A stretch of DNA of 64,000 bases from Symbiodinium natans (lineage: Eukaryota > Sar > Dinophyceae > Suessiales > Symbiodiniaceae): assembly GCA_905221605.1 (NCBI GenBank), contig CAJNDS010002264.1, positions 310,001 to 374,000 on the forward strand. Reading direction: 5' to 3'. Made by a program: the position numbers and the translations under genes. Positions 1-11,010 of this stretch are shown piece after piece (the stretch's first letter is position 1; each line of letters opens with the position of its first letter). The notes under the pieces were generated by a model. The model worked only from the letters and a program-made list of their open reading frames with translations, searched no databases and was not told the origin of the DNA.

Positions 1-158
1 ACGCCACCCCCCCCCCCCCCCCCCCGCCCTGTGGGACCCCCCCCAATCCCTTGGAGGAGCTGCACCGATGCCGTGGAGGGTCCCGCTTGTCGGTGGCTCC
101 TACAGAAGGTGCCTCCCCCCCCACCCCCCCCCCCACCCCCCCCCCCCACCCCCCCCCC

Positions 159-198
<40 letters not shown>

Positions 199-320
199 CC
201 CCCCCCCCCCCCCCCCCCCCCCACCCCCCCCCCCCCACCCACCCCCCCCCCCCCCCCCCCCCACCCCCCCCCCCCCCCACCCCCCCCCCCACCCCCCCAC
301 CCCAACCCCCCCCCCACCCG
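1..320. repeat. Poly-C tract with scattered A
   Basis: Long runs of C interrupted by single A or AA, from the left edge to about position 320, with a short ordinary stretch near 26-115. All three plus frames stay open and give Pro-rich strings with His and Thr; I treat these as artefacts of composition, not genes. The tract is a simple repeat. Runs this long are also prone to slippage and sequencing error. Confidence 0.9.
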
Positions 321-1810
321 CTCTGCCCTTCCTCCCTCTTTCGTCCTGGGGCCGGCCCGGCTGCCGAGGCGGCGCGCGCAAGCGTTTACAATTACAGAGG
401 TCGCAGACGGTGCGGCGACCCGTATGTGCTGTCCGTTTGCTCAGCTGCGCCGTGCAGCTGAAGTGTTGGCCAAAGACTCAATGTGATGAAGGCATGTGCC
501 TCATAAAAAGGCTGGAGACATCTGGAAACTCTGCAGATGCATCTCATGCCGGTGCTTGTGCTGTTCACTGTGATATGCGAAGCCCGACAGCCACGAAGCC
601 AGCTGCGGGTTTGCATTCAATTATATACTTGCTTGGAGAAACACGTCGGAGCCATCACAGCATTGCAAATCGATGGCCAAGTGTTAGTTCGTTCAGGCAG
701 CTGCCACAGCAATTGCACTAAAGACTGCGTTGCTGTACTGCCCGGACATCCTTGCACGTGGGGTGAAGGAGAAAACTCCATGAAAGGGAAAACCGAGAAA
801 ACCTTTGTGCGACTTCTTTGAGCTTGAAGTCCGAATGGTGAGAGATTGAGGGACATAGAGGAGTGGGCCCTGGCAGGCCAACGAAACCTTGTACTTGCGG
901 CCTCGCTCTTCTTGGACATGGTGTGGCCTTGGAAAAGGGCATCGGCAGATGTCATACATTGGCACAGATGTCAGAGACCTAGACAGGCTGCTTGGGCCAT
1001 GCAAGGAGCAATCCGGCCAATCTGGCCACGGCATGGTAGTACTGGCTTTCCGCACATGTCTTTTCACCACAGCTATGCTTGGCGGGCCACCTGTACATTT
1101 CAAAGGCCAGCTACTGCAGAGCCTCTTAACGCCAGAATGTACAGAGCTTTTGAGCACACAGCCCTTCTGCTCACGCGTTTACGGAGTAAGAAGACCACAT
1201 GGCGAGTTGCCAGCACCAGGTATATACCCTTACAGCACCGATCCACCTACCTGCTTTTCTCCACAAGAGCGCGGATCTCCTGACAGGGCTCGGGGGAGGC
1301 ATAGTAGGTAGACGGTACATGACGGCATATGACGGCACATGGGTCACCTATTCTCACTAAGCCACGAGTATCGTCACAGCTACGCGCCCACTTCGAAGAT
1401 GCCGCGATATGCGAGAAGCAATCCCCCAAGTTGTCCCCAGACAACACTGCATCACCAAGTCCGGCACGGAGGGAGGATAACAGCAATAATTGCATCAGTC
1501 AAGAAATTGACCGCTTTCACAAAAGTCCTGGTCCAGCTTCGCGGTGCTCACATTCAAGCTAAAGTGATCTGCCTCGTGCGATTCGTATTTGTCATTCCCA
1601 ACACTGCTTCAAACGCCAGACACTCAGGGTTCGGCACCAAGTCCCTACACATGAGGGCCCACAGCTCTTGTGATACTAGCCCTTGCACAAAAGCCTCGGG
1701 AGGAGCCACGGAGGCTCATGGGGGGGGCAGAGAAGATCCGAGTGAACTTTTGTTGGCAAAGGTCCCCGAATGATTTTTTGCAAACGGTCCACGTGACAAC
1801 CGTGGCCGTA
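321..1810. other. No recognisable gene
   Basis: This stretch has short overlapping open frames on both strands, none with a motif I know. It lies 3' of the PARP-like gene on the minus strand and may hold its last exon(s) and 3' untranslated region, because the last exon I can place (ending at 1818) stops short of the usual PARP6/8 C-terminus. I see no terminator or poly-A signal I could defend. Confidence 0.4.
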
Positions 1811-1817
1811 GCCTTAC

Positions 1818-4800
1818 TGGCACAATGATGCGCAAATGGGCCTCGGTAAATACCAAGAAGAAGCGAGTGCAAACCAGCTCTTCCTCGCTCGCGACCCAAA
1901 TCCTTGCGAAGCTCTCACACACGATTCCGAGTGACACGAGTAACTCGAGCCCTCGAAAGGGCTCAAATGGTGCATGTGTCTACCATTGATTGCGGCTGAC
2001 CCAGTTCTTGCACCAACTTTGTTCGACGTATTCACCCAGGATGATGATTCAGAGTGGCAGAAAAACACCGCGCAACAGGAAAAAGAACTGCTGCCCAGTC
2101 GCTGCTCGTTCGGTTTGCGCAACCGTTTGGGGTCCTCGATCACCTTTGAAGACTCATTGCGGATCAGTAAGGGAATGTGTCACAGGCAAGAAAAATGAGG
2201 CCGGCACTTCGCACACAGCCATCATCACAAGGCCGCGCTGATTCTCCACAAAGCGATTGCCTGGGATTTTTTGGAGCAACGCTGTGCATGCTCCTTCAGA
2301 GCAATAGTTGCTGGAGAAAAGAACCTTCATTCCCTCCACTTGTTCATGAAAACAAAGCTGACAGCATCTGACAGCCAGGACAATAGCGCAATAACGGACA
2401 AGTGTGACAACTACTGGGGCTCATGGGCTCGATGCGAGGAGAGCCCCGCGAAGTTCCTAGCCAGGTTTGGGGTTCTTTGTGTCGCCCTCCTCCGAAAATC
2501 TCCGAAACTACCCTTCTGCCACCATCTTCTCACTTTCTGGATATGCATGTTTGCCGCGCGCCACATTCTATGAAGGCCCTCTGAAAGTCCAGATGCAAAT
2601 GCCCTCACTCTTCGGTTCTCGCTCTTTTGAACTAATGTTTGCCTAACAAAAATGCTCCCAACCCCATGCCAATTTGGTGTCACGAAAGCCCTGAACGTTT
2701 GAAACACGAAAACCTCTCGCCGCAAACTCACATCACAAAGGACTAAAACGTACTCGAATCTTGAGAGCGGGCGAAATTCCAAGTCATGCAGAATCAACCG
2801 AGATGGGGGCCAAACACTACCCCAAACTGCCCCAAACCCGAAGCCAGACTTTTCCACACGGGCGACCCTGGAGGTGGGAAGGTGTCCTGATTCTCAAAAA
2901 CCATTTTTTTGCCCCAAACTCGGAAAAACCAACACGACTCCGCCTGCCCGAAACAACCCTAAACCCAAAGTCTGACGTTGGTCAAAGGCCGCAAAGCTGA
3001 ACGCTTCAACGAAAGCGTGGAAGCCAAGCGTCCAGTTTTCTGACGCTTCAACGCAACCATTGCAGGTGCATCCCCATTTGTTTGCGATGCCGGTTGTGTG
3101 AAGCGAGTATAGCCCATCGAGCACGAGCTTGCCTCGGCATTGTACGAACATCCTCCGCGACTGAAAGGCTCTCAGTACTATCCTGCGTGTAGGGCTTGGG
3201 CGCATTTGGGTGCTGGGCTTACGGGTGCTGGGTCCTAACCAATATGGGGCTTCAGACGCTTTGAGCACTGTGGGCCCAGAACCGCAGATTGGACTTAGAT
3301 TCTCACAGCCTCGTATGCCACCTGCTCAGCGAAGCTCAGCGAAGCTGTGCAAGCGGCTTGAGCAGCAAAGTCGTGCGCCAACTACGGAGAAAGCTTCCTG
3401 GCTCTTCGACCAGGCGCACGAGGCTGAATGTCGAAACTCAGCACGATATCTTACGCTCAAGAAGGCACCCAATGGAGGAGAAGGCTTGGCAGAGCAGAGG
3501 CGGCCGAGGCTGCCGAGGCAAAGTGGCCCCCATTGAGTGGCGCAACGTTCACAGGGGGATTTTTTGTGAGGAAAAAGCATACACACTTACTTTGGTCCCA
3601 GGGTCAGTGGAGAGGTAGATGCCAGCGCCGTGCGCAGCTCCACATGTCATCAACTTTGTGTTGGATGCATTCCTGAGCCAATGAGTGGGCGAAAAATGGC
3701 AAAAAGGAAAAGGGTTGTAGCACAGCGAAAAAAGACCGATGCGTAGCTTCATGTAACTTCGGCACTGCACGATCTCAGACTCAGACCCAGCTTACACGGA
3801 CTTGCACAACAAGCTTTGTCAAGCTGTTCTGCAAGCTAGCTTCTTCAGGCCATTGCGCAGGATAGAATGCCAATTCTCGGATGGGCTGCCTGATTATGTC
3901 CGGGGGTCCAAGCATCATAAGCCATGGGCTCACATGACTAAGGCTGCAACCATGAAAGGCAAAGGAAGTGCGAAATTGCTTCTTCAATTCCTGGAAACGT
4001 GCTTCCTGGCAGATTCCACGGGAGGGAAGAAGGAATACAAGTACCCCGGCGCGCAAGAAATCTCGCCCTTATTGCAGCCTAGCCTGGATTGCTAAGGGGT
4101 TTGTCATGAAAGATGTGTTGAATACTTGGAACCCCTATCCACAAGCAACACACATGGCACTCAAAGAGCTGTCGGGCTTTGCGTCGATGTCCCCCGTTTG
4201 GTGCTGGGTACAACAGAAAGTTTCATGCCAGATTACCGTAGTGCCCAAGCATCATGCAACATCCACGAGGCAAACGAAGCCAACGTCTATTACACCGTGC
4301 AAACTGTGCGCTCTGCTGCTGCATCAACCAACATTGGCCTTGGCAGGTGGCGCAGAGATGAGAAGATACTGGAAAGGGGTCCTGTGCAGGACGCAGGAGT
4401 GATCCTCAACACGCTGACACTGCCAAGCAAACGGCCGCATATACTGCACGCGCACGGTCGCCAACACGCCACATGCTTGGCCCATCGGCTCATCCTGAAT
4501 GCTGGAATGCGCTCATCGTCCTGTCAGTTTGGGTTTTGGAAGCCCATTTAAGACCTTTTAAGCAAACGGAGGGTTGCAGGTTTACACACATGGTACAGTA
4601 GTGTACAGTACCGCATTACCCATCAAGAATCAACGATCACAAGATGCCCATCATCAGCTATCCTGCAAAGGTGCCAGGAAGGACCTGTTCGACGCGACCG
4701 TCCACTTCAACAGAGCTGCAGCCTCTGCGGACATGGACGACGTCTTGGCAGACCAGGAAGCGCCGAACTGGTTGCCTATGCGCGCACGTATGCCTTCCAG

Positions 4801-5988
4801 TTCCCGCACGTAAGTCTCCAACTTGTTGAAATCCTTGCTGTTTGGGTGCAAAACCACTTGCAGCTGCTCTCCCACATACACATTCGGATAGGGATCCAGA
4901 ATCATATGCCTCCTGGAAGACTTTGCTGCCGCCACAAGCATGCAGACCAGCAAGTCAACGACTTCTGCATGGTTGTTCAGCCCCTCGGCAGAAGTAATCT
5001 TACTACCAAACTCCCCAAATTGATAAGTGCATAGTTCACGTGGGCACACTGCGCGCATCATCATGGGTGGGAGCATGAATGGGGCGTCGCAGATTGCACA
5101 ATACTCATTCAACGTTGGCATGCGCAGCTGCAAGTATCTTCCCAGGCAGCTCAGAAAACCGAGCTCCCTGTCGCCCAGAGCTTGCAGCATTAGTTCTTGT
5201 TTCTTCAGCTCGAAACGACGAAACAGCTTTTCAGGAGCATCCTCATCGACAGACTCATGTACACAGTCAAAGCTCTCCCACGCCCGGCTCTTGCAAACCG
5301 AACAGAAGTCTGCCAAAATCTGCATGAGCTGCTTCTCCAGCCCAAATTCTGGGAAACCCTCTTGCCTGACCTGTGCGAGCATTGACGGCTCCACAACTCC
5401 CATTGCATATCCAGTCACAGGCAGGCAGATATCCACACAGACGGGTACATCTGGCTTCAAACCCCAGGCGGCGCAGACTCTTGTGTCCAGCAGCGCACAC
5501 TTGATCGGCACATAGAGTCGCACACGATACGTCGTGAGGCATAGTTGCGTCAGCACAACCGCACCGTCGCCAAACAGCTTCTGAACCGAGTCTATGTCGG
5601 CTTGTAATGCAGGTTCCGGTGGCCGATCGGTCACGACCCAGCTCATCTCCTCATCACTGGATTCTGCAGATTCCGCGTTGGATCCGATGTGATGTCTGTC
5701 CTTCGCCGGCTTCGCTTCCAGGGACTTCAACTCTGACAGAACTGCCAAAATCGTGTCCTCTATTGTTCCACTGGTCTGCAACTCGAAGTCATCAGGTCCA
5801 TAGACGACCGTGGCCTCCATTGGATATGGATCCGACAGGAACGCAGTGAAATCTCCGCTCAGGCCGAAGACTTGAAACACGATCGTGTCTTCTTCCAGAT
5901 CTAACCTTGACAGGCGCCTGGTCGCTACAAACCGCTCGCGTGCATCGTCGACGTCGCTCTCGATGGCTCTCTTGGAGCGGGTGGACAT
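1818..5988 (-). CDS. PARP6/PARP8-like ADP-ribosyltransferase, multi-exon
   Basis: Exon 1 (5988 to about 4663) gives some 440 residues: an acidic linker, then a Cys-rich segment (CAICD...VCPRELC) and DLLV/ILDPYP/SNRS stretches that line up with vertebrate PARP6/PARP8. Its ATG at 5988 is the first ATG after an upstream stop. The catalytic domain is in small exons that join in phase: 4005-3951 (EARFQELKKQF, FAFHG), 3889-3844 (SPSENWHSILRNGLK), 3672-3591 (NASNTKLM, GAAHGAGIYLS), 2260-2208 (LVMMAVCE), 2143-2103 (VIEDPKRLRK), 1902-1818 (IWVASEEELVCTRFF). Joined, they restore HGS-ENWHSILRNGL-NAS-GIYLS, with the His and Tyr of the NAD-binding site. Family knowledge: PARP6/8 transfer single ADP-ribose units. 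Unresolved: an exon near 4520 (starts DDERIPAF), exons between 3590 and 2261, and the C-terminus. Acceptors are AG|G; donors are GT, one GA (3843) and one GC (2102). Confidence 0.85.
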
Positions 5989-7000
5989 GGCCGCAACTAG
6001 CGCCGGGCAACCGTTGCGGTGCAATCGGCTGAGACTTCAAGAACTGCTGAGTCTGAGTCGGAAACTGCGAATCGACACCCAAAGCTGCGCGCCATCGGAC
6101 TACATCAAATTCGATCAACACACCTGAAGCAAACCCCGTCTGATGAGTGCCACGCCATCTTGATCGCACGGTCTCAACCTTGATCTTGGGTGCATCTATG
6201 TGAAAGCTTAGCAAATCTGCCGAAGTAAAAAATCGTTTCGAATGAATGAAACGAGACCTCTTGATCTTGGAGCCAAGCACCAACCAGAAGCTATATCCTC
6301 CGCGCTGCTGTGCTGTGCATTTCTCTGCTGTGCCACTGCCGTGCAGCTGCGAACAACAAATCTGATGTGGCCGTGCCTCCAGTTGTTGCGCCACAGCATC
6401 GCCATAAGCATCTCGCAATGCCAAGCCAGTGACTATTTTTATTCCCTTTGCTACTTTTGCTTCATACAAATGAGATTCTTGCAGCTACAACATCATCTGC
6501 ACAAACTTTCGTGTCCATTCCTCAAACAAGTCTCGCAACGAAGCAGCTGGGCAACTAGAATGCTTCCTACAATCTTCACCCCTCCTGCCATGGGGCAAAA
6601 GATGTGAGTCATGTCAAAAAACTCGTGGGACCAAGGCTCGGGCGGAAAAGGCACCATTTGCTTCGCCATGACACTCAAGCGAAAGCGACATTCCAATCGC
6701 AAACACGATAAGCAACATATCTGTTCTGCGCAGTGTTTACCGGCTTTGCTCACGTGAAGCTCCGACGGGTTGCAGTTGCAACTTTTGCGACACGAAAGCA
6801 GCAGCGACAATCACATAGCAGCAGCTCCATGCAAAAAGACAGCAAATTGTGACAGGCATTGGAGATGTCATGCTAAGCGAACTGCGTGGGAACGAAGACG
6901 TTGAGCACTCGCCGACACAAGAAACCACTTCTTACGCCTGAATGCCTCGGAGACGGTGCCAAGGAGCTCGACCATCTCAACATACAAAAACCCAAACGTA
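5989..7000. other. Upstream region of the PARP-like gene, no clear gene
   Basis: A minus-strand frame stays open from about 6469 to 5792 and overlaps the start of the PARP-like gene in another frame. It has no motif I recognise and is probably a shadow or untranslated leader. No spliced-leader remnant was found here. The rest has no evident feature. Confidence 0.3.
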
Positions 7001-7330
7001 CAGGTAGGCTTGTCGGTAGGGCTTTGGGCAGCCTACCGGTCGGCCTACCGTAGGCCTACCGTAGGCCCCACAGACCTCCCGTAATTACGGGTAGTCCACC
7101 CAACCGGTAGAATACCCACAGGCCTACTTGTGAGCCTAAGCTTGTATTCTTTGCGAAAAAATTCCCCTTTCCTTACGAGTCAGCCTGTGGGTGGCCTGCT
7201 GGTAGGCCTGCGGGTAGACCTGTTGGTAGCCTACCGGTAGGCCTGTGGGTAGGCTTTGGTAAGCAGCGGTAAGCTATCCTAGGTCGTAGGCAGGCCGAAA
7301 CGTAGGCTATCCATAGGCCTACGGTAGCGC
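7001..7330. repeat. GTAGGC / CCTACCG palindromic repeat cluster
   Basis: Many copies of GTAGGCCTACCG-like words and variants (GGTAGGCCTGTGGGTAG, CGGTAGGCCTAC) are packed in 7001-7140 and 7180-7330. Because GTAGGC and its complement GCCTAC are mixed, much of the cluster can fold on itself. It is a degenerate short-unit repeat; I see no coding frame in it. Confidence 0.75.
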
Positions 7331-7526
7331 TACTCAAAGGTTGGACGTGGCCATATCTTCGGGTTTCACGCAAAAAACTGAACATTCAGCGGCAAAACAA
7401 CCTTAATCGGGGGGAGAATTAAGAAAACTGGAACAAATGGAACCTTAAACCTAAATCCGAAGGAGCCAGAGCCCAAGTTCAAACCCAAGCCAAAAACTCT
7501 TAACCCTGAGAGCCTAAAAAGCTGAA

Positions 7527-7737
7527 TTACCAAGGGTGGTCGGTAATGAAGTTTGTTGCAACATGGCTTTGTGCAGGCTCTTTGCAAAAAAGCTTAATGC
7601 GAGAGTGGTCGGAAATTAAGTTTTTTGCAGCTTGTTTTTGTGGACGAAAAAAACGCTTAAGGTGCTGCCACCTCAAACGCCTTTTCTGCCACGAAAACAG
7701 GCTGCGAAAAAACTTAGTGACCGACCACCCTTGGTAA
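7527..7737. mobile_element. MITE with 18-bp perfect terminal inverted repeats
   Basis: The left end 7527-7544 reads TTACCAAGGGTGGTCGGT and the right end 7720-7737 is its exact reverse complement. Similarity continues inward (AAGTTT...TTGCA). A second left-end-like stretch (GAGTGGTCGGAAATTAAG) lies inside near 7600, as if one copy had been inserted or duplicated within another. The element is about 211 bp and codes for nothing. No target-site duplication is certain. Inference: a non-autonomous DNA transposon. Confidence 0.75.
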
Positions 7738-7904
7738 AAGGCCCCGGCTGAAATTACCGACCCGCAGCATTGCTATGGGTGCAAGCCGCTCAGTGATAGG
7801 TGACGGTAGGTTTTTGTTTTCATTGGTCTCATCTCGCTGGCCTTGCGTCAAGTTGTCCTGGAATGAGGGCCTTGCGCTGGCGGTTGCTTCTTACCCGAGC
7901 ATAT

Positions 7905-8310
7905 CGAACATTAGAACTCCAGGTTAACCCAGGGTTCGAACACTGGAACCCTAGGTTAACCCGTTCGAACACTGGAACCCTAGGTTCACCCAGGGTTCGA
8001 ACAGAGTTCCCGAACCCAGGGTTCGAATATTAGAACTCCAGGTTAACCCAGGGTTCGAACACTGGAACCCTAGGTGAACCCAGGGTTCGAACAGAGAGTT
8101 TCCGAACCCAGGGTTCGAATATTAGAACTCCAGGTTAAAGGGTTCGAACACTGGAACCCTAGGTTAACCCAGGGTTCGAACAGAGAGTTCCCGACCCAGG
8201 GTTCTGATATTACGGCTCTAGGCTAACCCAGGTTTCTAACACTGGAACCCCAGGTAACCCAGGTTCGAACACAGAGTTCCCGAACCCAGGGTTCGAATAT
8301 TAGAACTCTT
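7905..8310. repeat. Minisatellite built on AACCCAGGGTTCGAACACTGG
   Basis: The words GGTTAACCCAGGGTTCGAA, CACTGGAACCCTAGG and ATTAGAACTCCAGG recur in a fixed order about a dozen times with small indels. Most units contain AACCC...GGGTT and can form short hairpins. The GGTTCGAA word imitates a tRNA B box, but no cloverleaf can be drawn. Confidence 0.85.
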
Positions 8311-8545
8311 TTTTTAAGCCGGGCGCGGCGTTTAAAACGGCAATAGAAGTTAATTAAAAAAGAAAGAGAAAGCGGCGCGCCCGCAGGGCGCGCCGCCGTG
8401 CAAAACGCCGCGTCTTATTTTGAGGCTGCTTTTAATACGGCCGTGGCCGTTCTAAACGCTGCGTCTAATATTAGGGGGATCATTTGCCATGGCTGAGAGC
8501 CGTGCTAAATGCCGCGTCTAATTAAAGGGTCTCGCTTAAGACGTC
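8311..8545. repeat. GCCGCG-rich repeat with a perfect 11-bp hairpin
   Basis: At 8372-8382 and 8386-8396, GCGGCGCGCCC and its complement flank a GCA loop. Around it, AAACGCCGCGTCT-like words recur (8403, 8457, 8508), as does a GGCCGTGGCCGT palindrome near 8441. A similar word, AAATGCCACGTTTAAA, occurs at about 10740 on the far side of the transposase gene. Whether these are ends of one element is uncertain, since the two copies are direct, not inverted. Confidence 0.5.
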
Positions 8546-8549
8546 CTCC

Positions 8550-8705
8550 GTTCCCAAAGCTTCGCAGGCTAGCAAGCTTGAAGCAAGTCTGAAACTGCAT
8601 CCTAAAGCTTTGCAGGGTCAAGCAAGCTTGAAGCAAGTCTGAAACCGCACCCTAAAGCTTCCCTCGATTGAAGCAAGCGCAAGATTAGAAACTGCAGCCT
8701 ACCTG
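8550..8705. repeat. Tandem repeat of about 50 bp, three units
   Basis: Three successive units share AAAGCTT, AAGCAAG and GAAAC(T/C)GCA(T/C)CCT; the third is the most diverged. There is no coding content. Confidence 0.65.
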
Positions 8706-8839
8706 GGCTTGAACCAACCCTCCAACCCCCGAAAGCACCCTAAACCTGCAAAAAGCATGGAGTTTCGCTCACTCATCATCCTCGAAGAGGAGGCTGTGCT
8801 CGCTCTCATCGTCAACAGCTTCGCACTGCGGGTCTTCAC

Positions 8840-10249
8840 TCACATTGCGCTGTACAAGCTGCGGTTCGAAAGCAACTTTGAACTCCGTCGAGTCAAGTTG
8901 CACCACTTGACATTGTCTACACCGGCTCTTGCGAGTTCCCGCAATTTGCCGTAGACAGCAAACATGTCACAACCTGCAAACCACATCTTAAGTTGAAAAG
9001 CACGCACATGGAAATGCATGAGCTCTTCCATACGTGGCGCTGACTCGTCTGAGGCTCCGACATTGTTAAAAGGTTTCCGTCCTACAACTCTGCGGAAACT
9101 TGCAAAAAAACCGTCTAGCTTCTGCGTGCCACCAAGTCTCACTTGCTTCTCGAAAGACTCACCTGTCCAGACATTGACCTCAAAGCGCTTCGTGAACTCT
9201 GGATGCGGAGGCTTGTGCTTCACTGCTGTGTGTGCAAGCTTCAACCCGAACTTTGTGAGGCTACCGTCAACGAGAGGTCCTTCAGTTGTTGGGCTTGCAA
9301 GCGCTCTGTAGGCCTTGGCGCCGTCGGTGTGGCAAACTGACCCTTCTGCCAAAACGGGTTTGTCCGACTCCAGCAGTAGGGCCTCCTTCATCTCCTCCAA
9401 AGAAAGAGGTCCGCCTCCACCTTGGCCAGCTTGAGTCACGCGGTATGGCAAACGCTGCAACCACACCTTGCTTGAACCACGCCTGGCCACACCAATGTAC
9501 CTCAGCCACACGATGCCTCCCGGTCTTCCGACAGAGCGGAAAGCCACTTCGTCCAGCTCTAAGTCGGCGCCACAAGCTCCAACCACAAGTTCGCTGTTGA
9601 GTTGCTCCACCAAGGGTGTGAAAAGCTTGTTGAAGGTTTCGTACAAAGCTCGAAGGGTCCTATGGTCAACACCAAGCACAACACTGGCTTGGTCAGGCGA
9701 GAAGTGCAAGCCAGACGTGTACAGCCACATTGCCCCAGCAAGGGACCTCAGCGCAAGGCGTTGCTTGCCAAAAAGGTCCTCATCTCGTCGAGTCACAGCC
9801 AAGGTCTTTCGACACGCTTTGCAACGCCACTGACACGAGTGACCTTGAGCCTCCAACTTCCACCGAGGAGTCTGTCGAGCAGTGCACTTGCAGCTGCCGC
9901 GCTCAGGTGGGTCCTTCTGCAAAACACCCTTCTTCATCAGCAACTCAGCAACCTCAACTGGTCCTGCTGACAAAATGTCGGCAAGGGACGTTCTTTCTTT
10001 CACTGAAGTGCGTCCAAGAACGCGAGCACGGCCACGCTTCCGTTCTGGACTTCTTTGTTCTTCTCGTGTGTACTCTGCAAGTTGTGCATGGCATTCAGAC
10101 TCAACTCGTTGGGCTGGAACAACTTGGCGGCGTTGCTGGGCCTGACTTTCAGACTCCACAGGTCTTTTGGAAGAACTTCTTTTCTTTGGAGCTTTTTCTT
10201 TGCTCGAGCTCGGCAGTCTCCAGCTTTCTCTGCAGAACGACCACGAGTT
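8840..10249 (-). CDS. ISXO2/IS1595 (Merlin-type) DDE transposase
   Basis: An open frame of 439 codons counted from a GTG at 10159; it stays open without an ATG to about 10249, so the true start is not fixed and may lie in an upstream exon. Residues about 90-116 form a zinc ribbon (C90, C92, C113, C116, with WRCKAC). The catalytic core shows LELDEVAF (D203), WLRYIGVARRG, CHTDGAKAY (D279) and KLDGFFASF (D349, or E336, as third acid). This is the layout of ISXO2-like/Merlin transposases, which usually have a zinc ribbon followed by DDE/D. The N-terminus is Arg/Lys/Ser-rich, as expected for DNA binding or nuclear targeting. The frame is intact to its TGA/TAA end, so the copy may be recent. Alternative: a domesticated protein. 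Confidence 0.85.
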   Translation of the reverse strand, partial: NSWSFCRESWRLPSSSKEKAPKKRSSSKRPVESESQAQQRRQVVPAQRVESECHAQLAEYTREEQRSPERKRGRARVLGRTSVKERTSLADILSAGPVEVAELLMKKGVLQKDPPERGSCKCTARQTPRWKLEAQGHSCQWRCKACRKTLAVTRRDEDLFGKQRLALRSLAGAMWLYTSGLHFSPDQASVVLGVDHRTLRALYETFNKLFTPLVEQLNSELVVGACGADLELDEVAFRSVGRPGGIVWLRYIGVARRGSSKVWLQRLPYRVTQAGQGGGGPLSLEEMKEALLLESDKPVLAEGSVCHTDGAKAYRALASPTTEGPLVDGSLTKFGLKLAHTAVKHKPPHPEFTKRFEVNVWTGESFEKQVRLGGTQKLDGFFASFRRVVGRKPFNNVGASDESAPRMEELMHFHVRAFQLKMWFAGCDMFAVYGKLRELARAGVDNVKWCNLTRRSSKLLSNRSLYSAM

Positions 10250-10260
10250 TCAAGCTTAAC

Positions 10261-10683
10261 TTAAGGCTCCCTTTTAGACTTAACCACTTCCAAAGGCCGT
10301 CTGGAAGAAGAAGCAGGCTCTCTTCTGGAAGTTTGCTGTCTTGAGGTGTCCTTGTGGCTGTCTTTGTCGCGTTGTCCTGGAGTTCGTCTCTTGGACTTTC
10401 TTGCTCGAACTCGGCGGTCTCTTCCAGCAGTTCCCATGGTGACGGTTCCACCTCTCCAGCGAGCAGCAAGTGCTGCAGTGGTACAAGCCATTTTTGCAAA
10501 AGCTGAGCCGGCAGCCAAAACCACGGACGCAAGCAAAACCAAGACAAATCGAAAAATGCCCAAAATCGCATCAAACCAAGCCAATTCGCACGCCATAAGG
10601 CAAAAAACAGCCAAAAAATGCCAACCAAAAAAATTGCAAAAAACCATGCAAAGCTTAATTCGGCTAATTCCAAACCCATGCAT
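10261..10683 (-). CDS. Possible N-terminal exon of the transposase gene
   Basis: A minus-strand frame rich in Arg, Lys, Ser and Thr (GRDRRVRARKSKRRTP; RQQTSRREPASSSRRP) ends at 10261, just upstream of the transposase frame and out of frame with it. Its composition matches the basic N-terminus of the transposase, so it could join it by a splice or frameshift near 10250. Other frames here are also open, so this is a weak call. Confidence 0.3.
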   Translation of the reverse strand: MHGFGISRIKLCMVFCNFFGWHFLAVFCLMACELAWFDAILGIFRFVLVLLASVVLAAGSAFAKMACTTAALAARWRGGTVTMGTAGRDRRVRARKSKRRTPGQRDKDSHKDTSRQQTSRREPASSSRRPLEVVKSKREP

Positions 10684-10849
10684 GAAAACAAAACAATCTT
10701 GTTAACCAAGCAAGCAAGAGGCAAAGCACTACCATGTTAAATGCCACGTTTAAAAATGAAATAACATTTAAAATGGTCAAATGACCGTTCTTCCTGAAGG
10801 TCTCCCTCTGTAGGTTTGGAAAGCACTTTGAGAAACCTAATGCTTTGCT

Positions 10850-11010
10850 GGGCTTTGGGGCAGCATTTAAGAGGCGTGATAATTGCTGTTCTGCAAGGGT
10901 TTGGGCAGCAGTTTCAGAGGCCTGATACTTGCTGGGCCTTTTTTGGATTGTTTGGACAGCAGTTCAAAGGCGCAATACTTGCTGGCTTTTCTGCGGAAGG
11001 TTTTTTTTTT
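10850..11010 (+). repeat. Repeat with TTGCTGGGC / GGGGCAGCATTTAA units, copy 1
   Basis: Four degenerate units of about 40-55 bp, each with a GGGCAGCA(T/G)TT(T/A)AA word and a (A/C)TTGCTGG word. Related units recur at 18983-19075. Both copies sit beside TTTTCTGCGGAAGGTT and lie at the two ends of the 11-19 kb mobile patchwork. Confidence 0.6.

Noticed and set aside
31-721. Pro-rich ORFs over the poly-C tract
   Set aside because: All three frames are open only because CCC and CCA are not stops; there is no start context or motif.
7905-8310. tRNA-like GGTTCGAA words
   Set aside because: They recur as part of a minisatellite; no acceptor stem, D arm or anticodon arm can be drawn.
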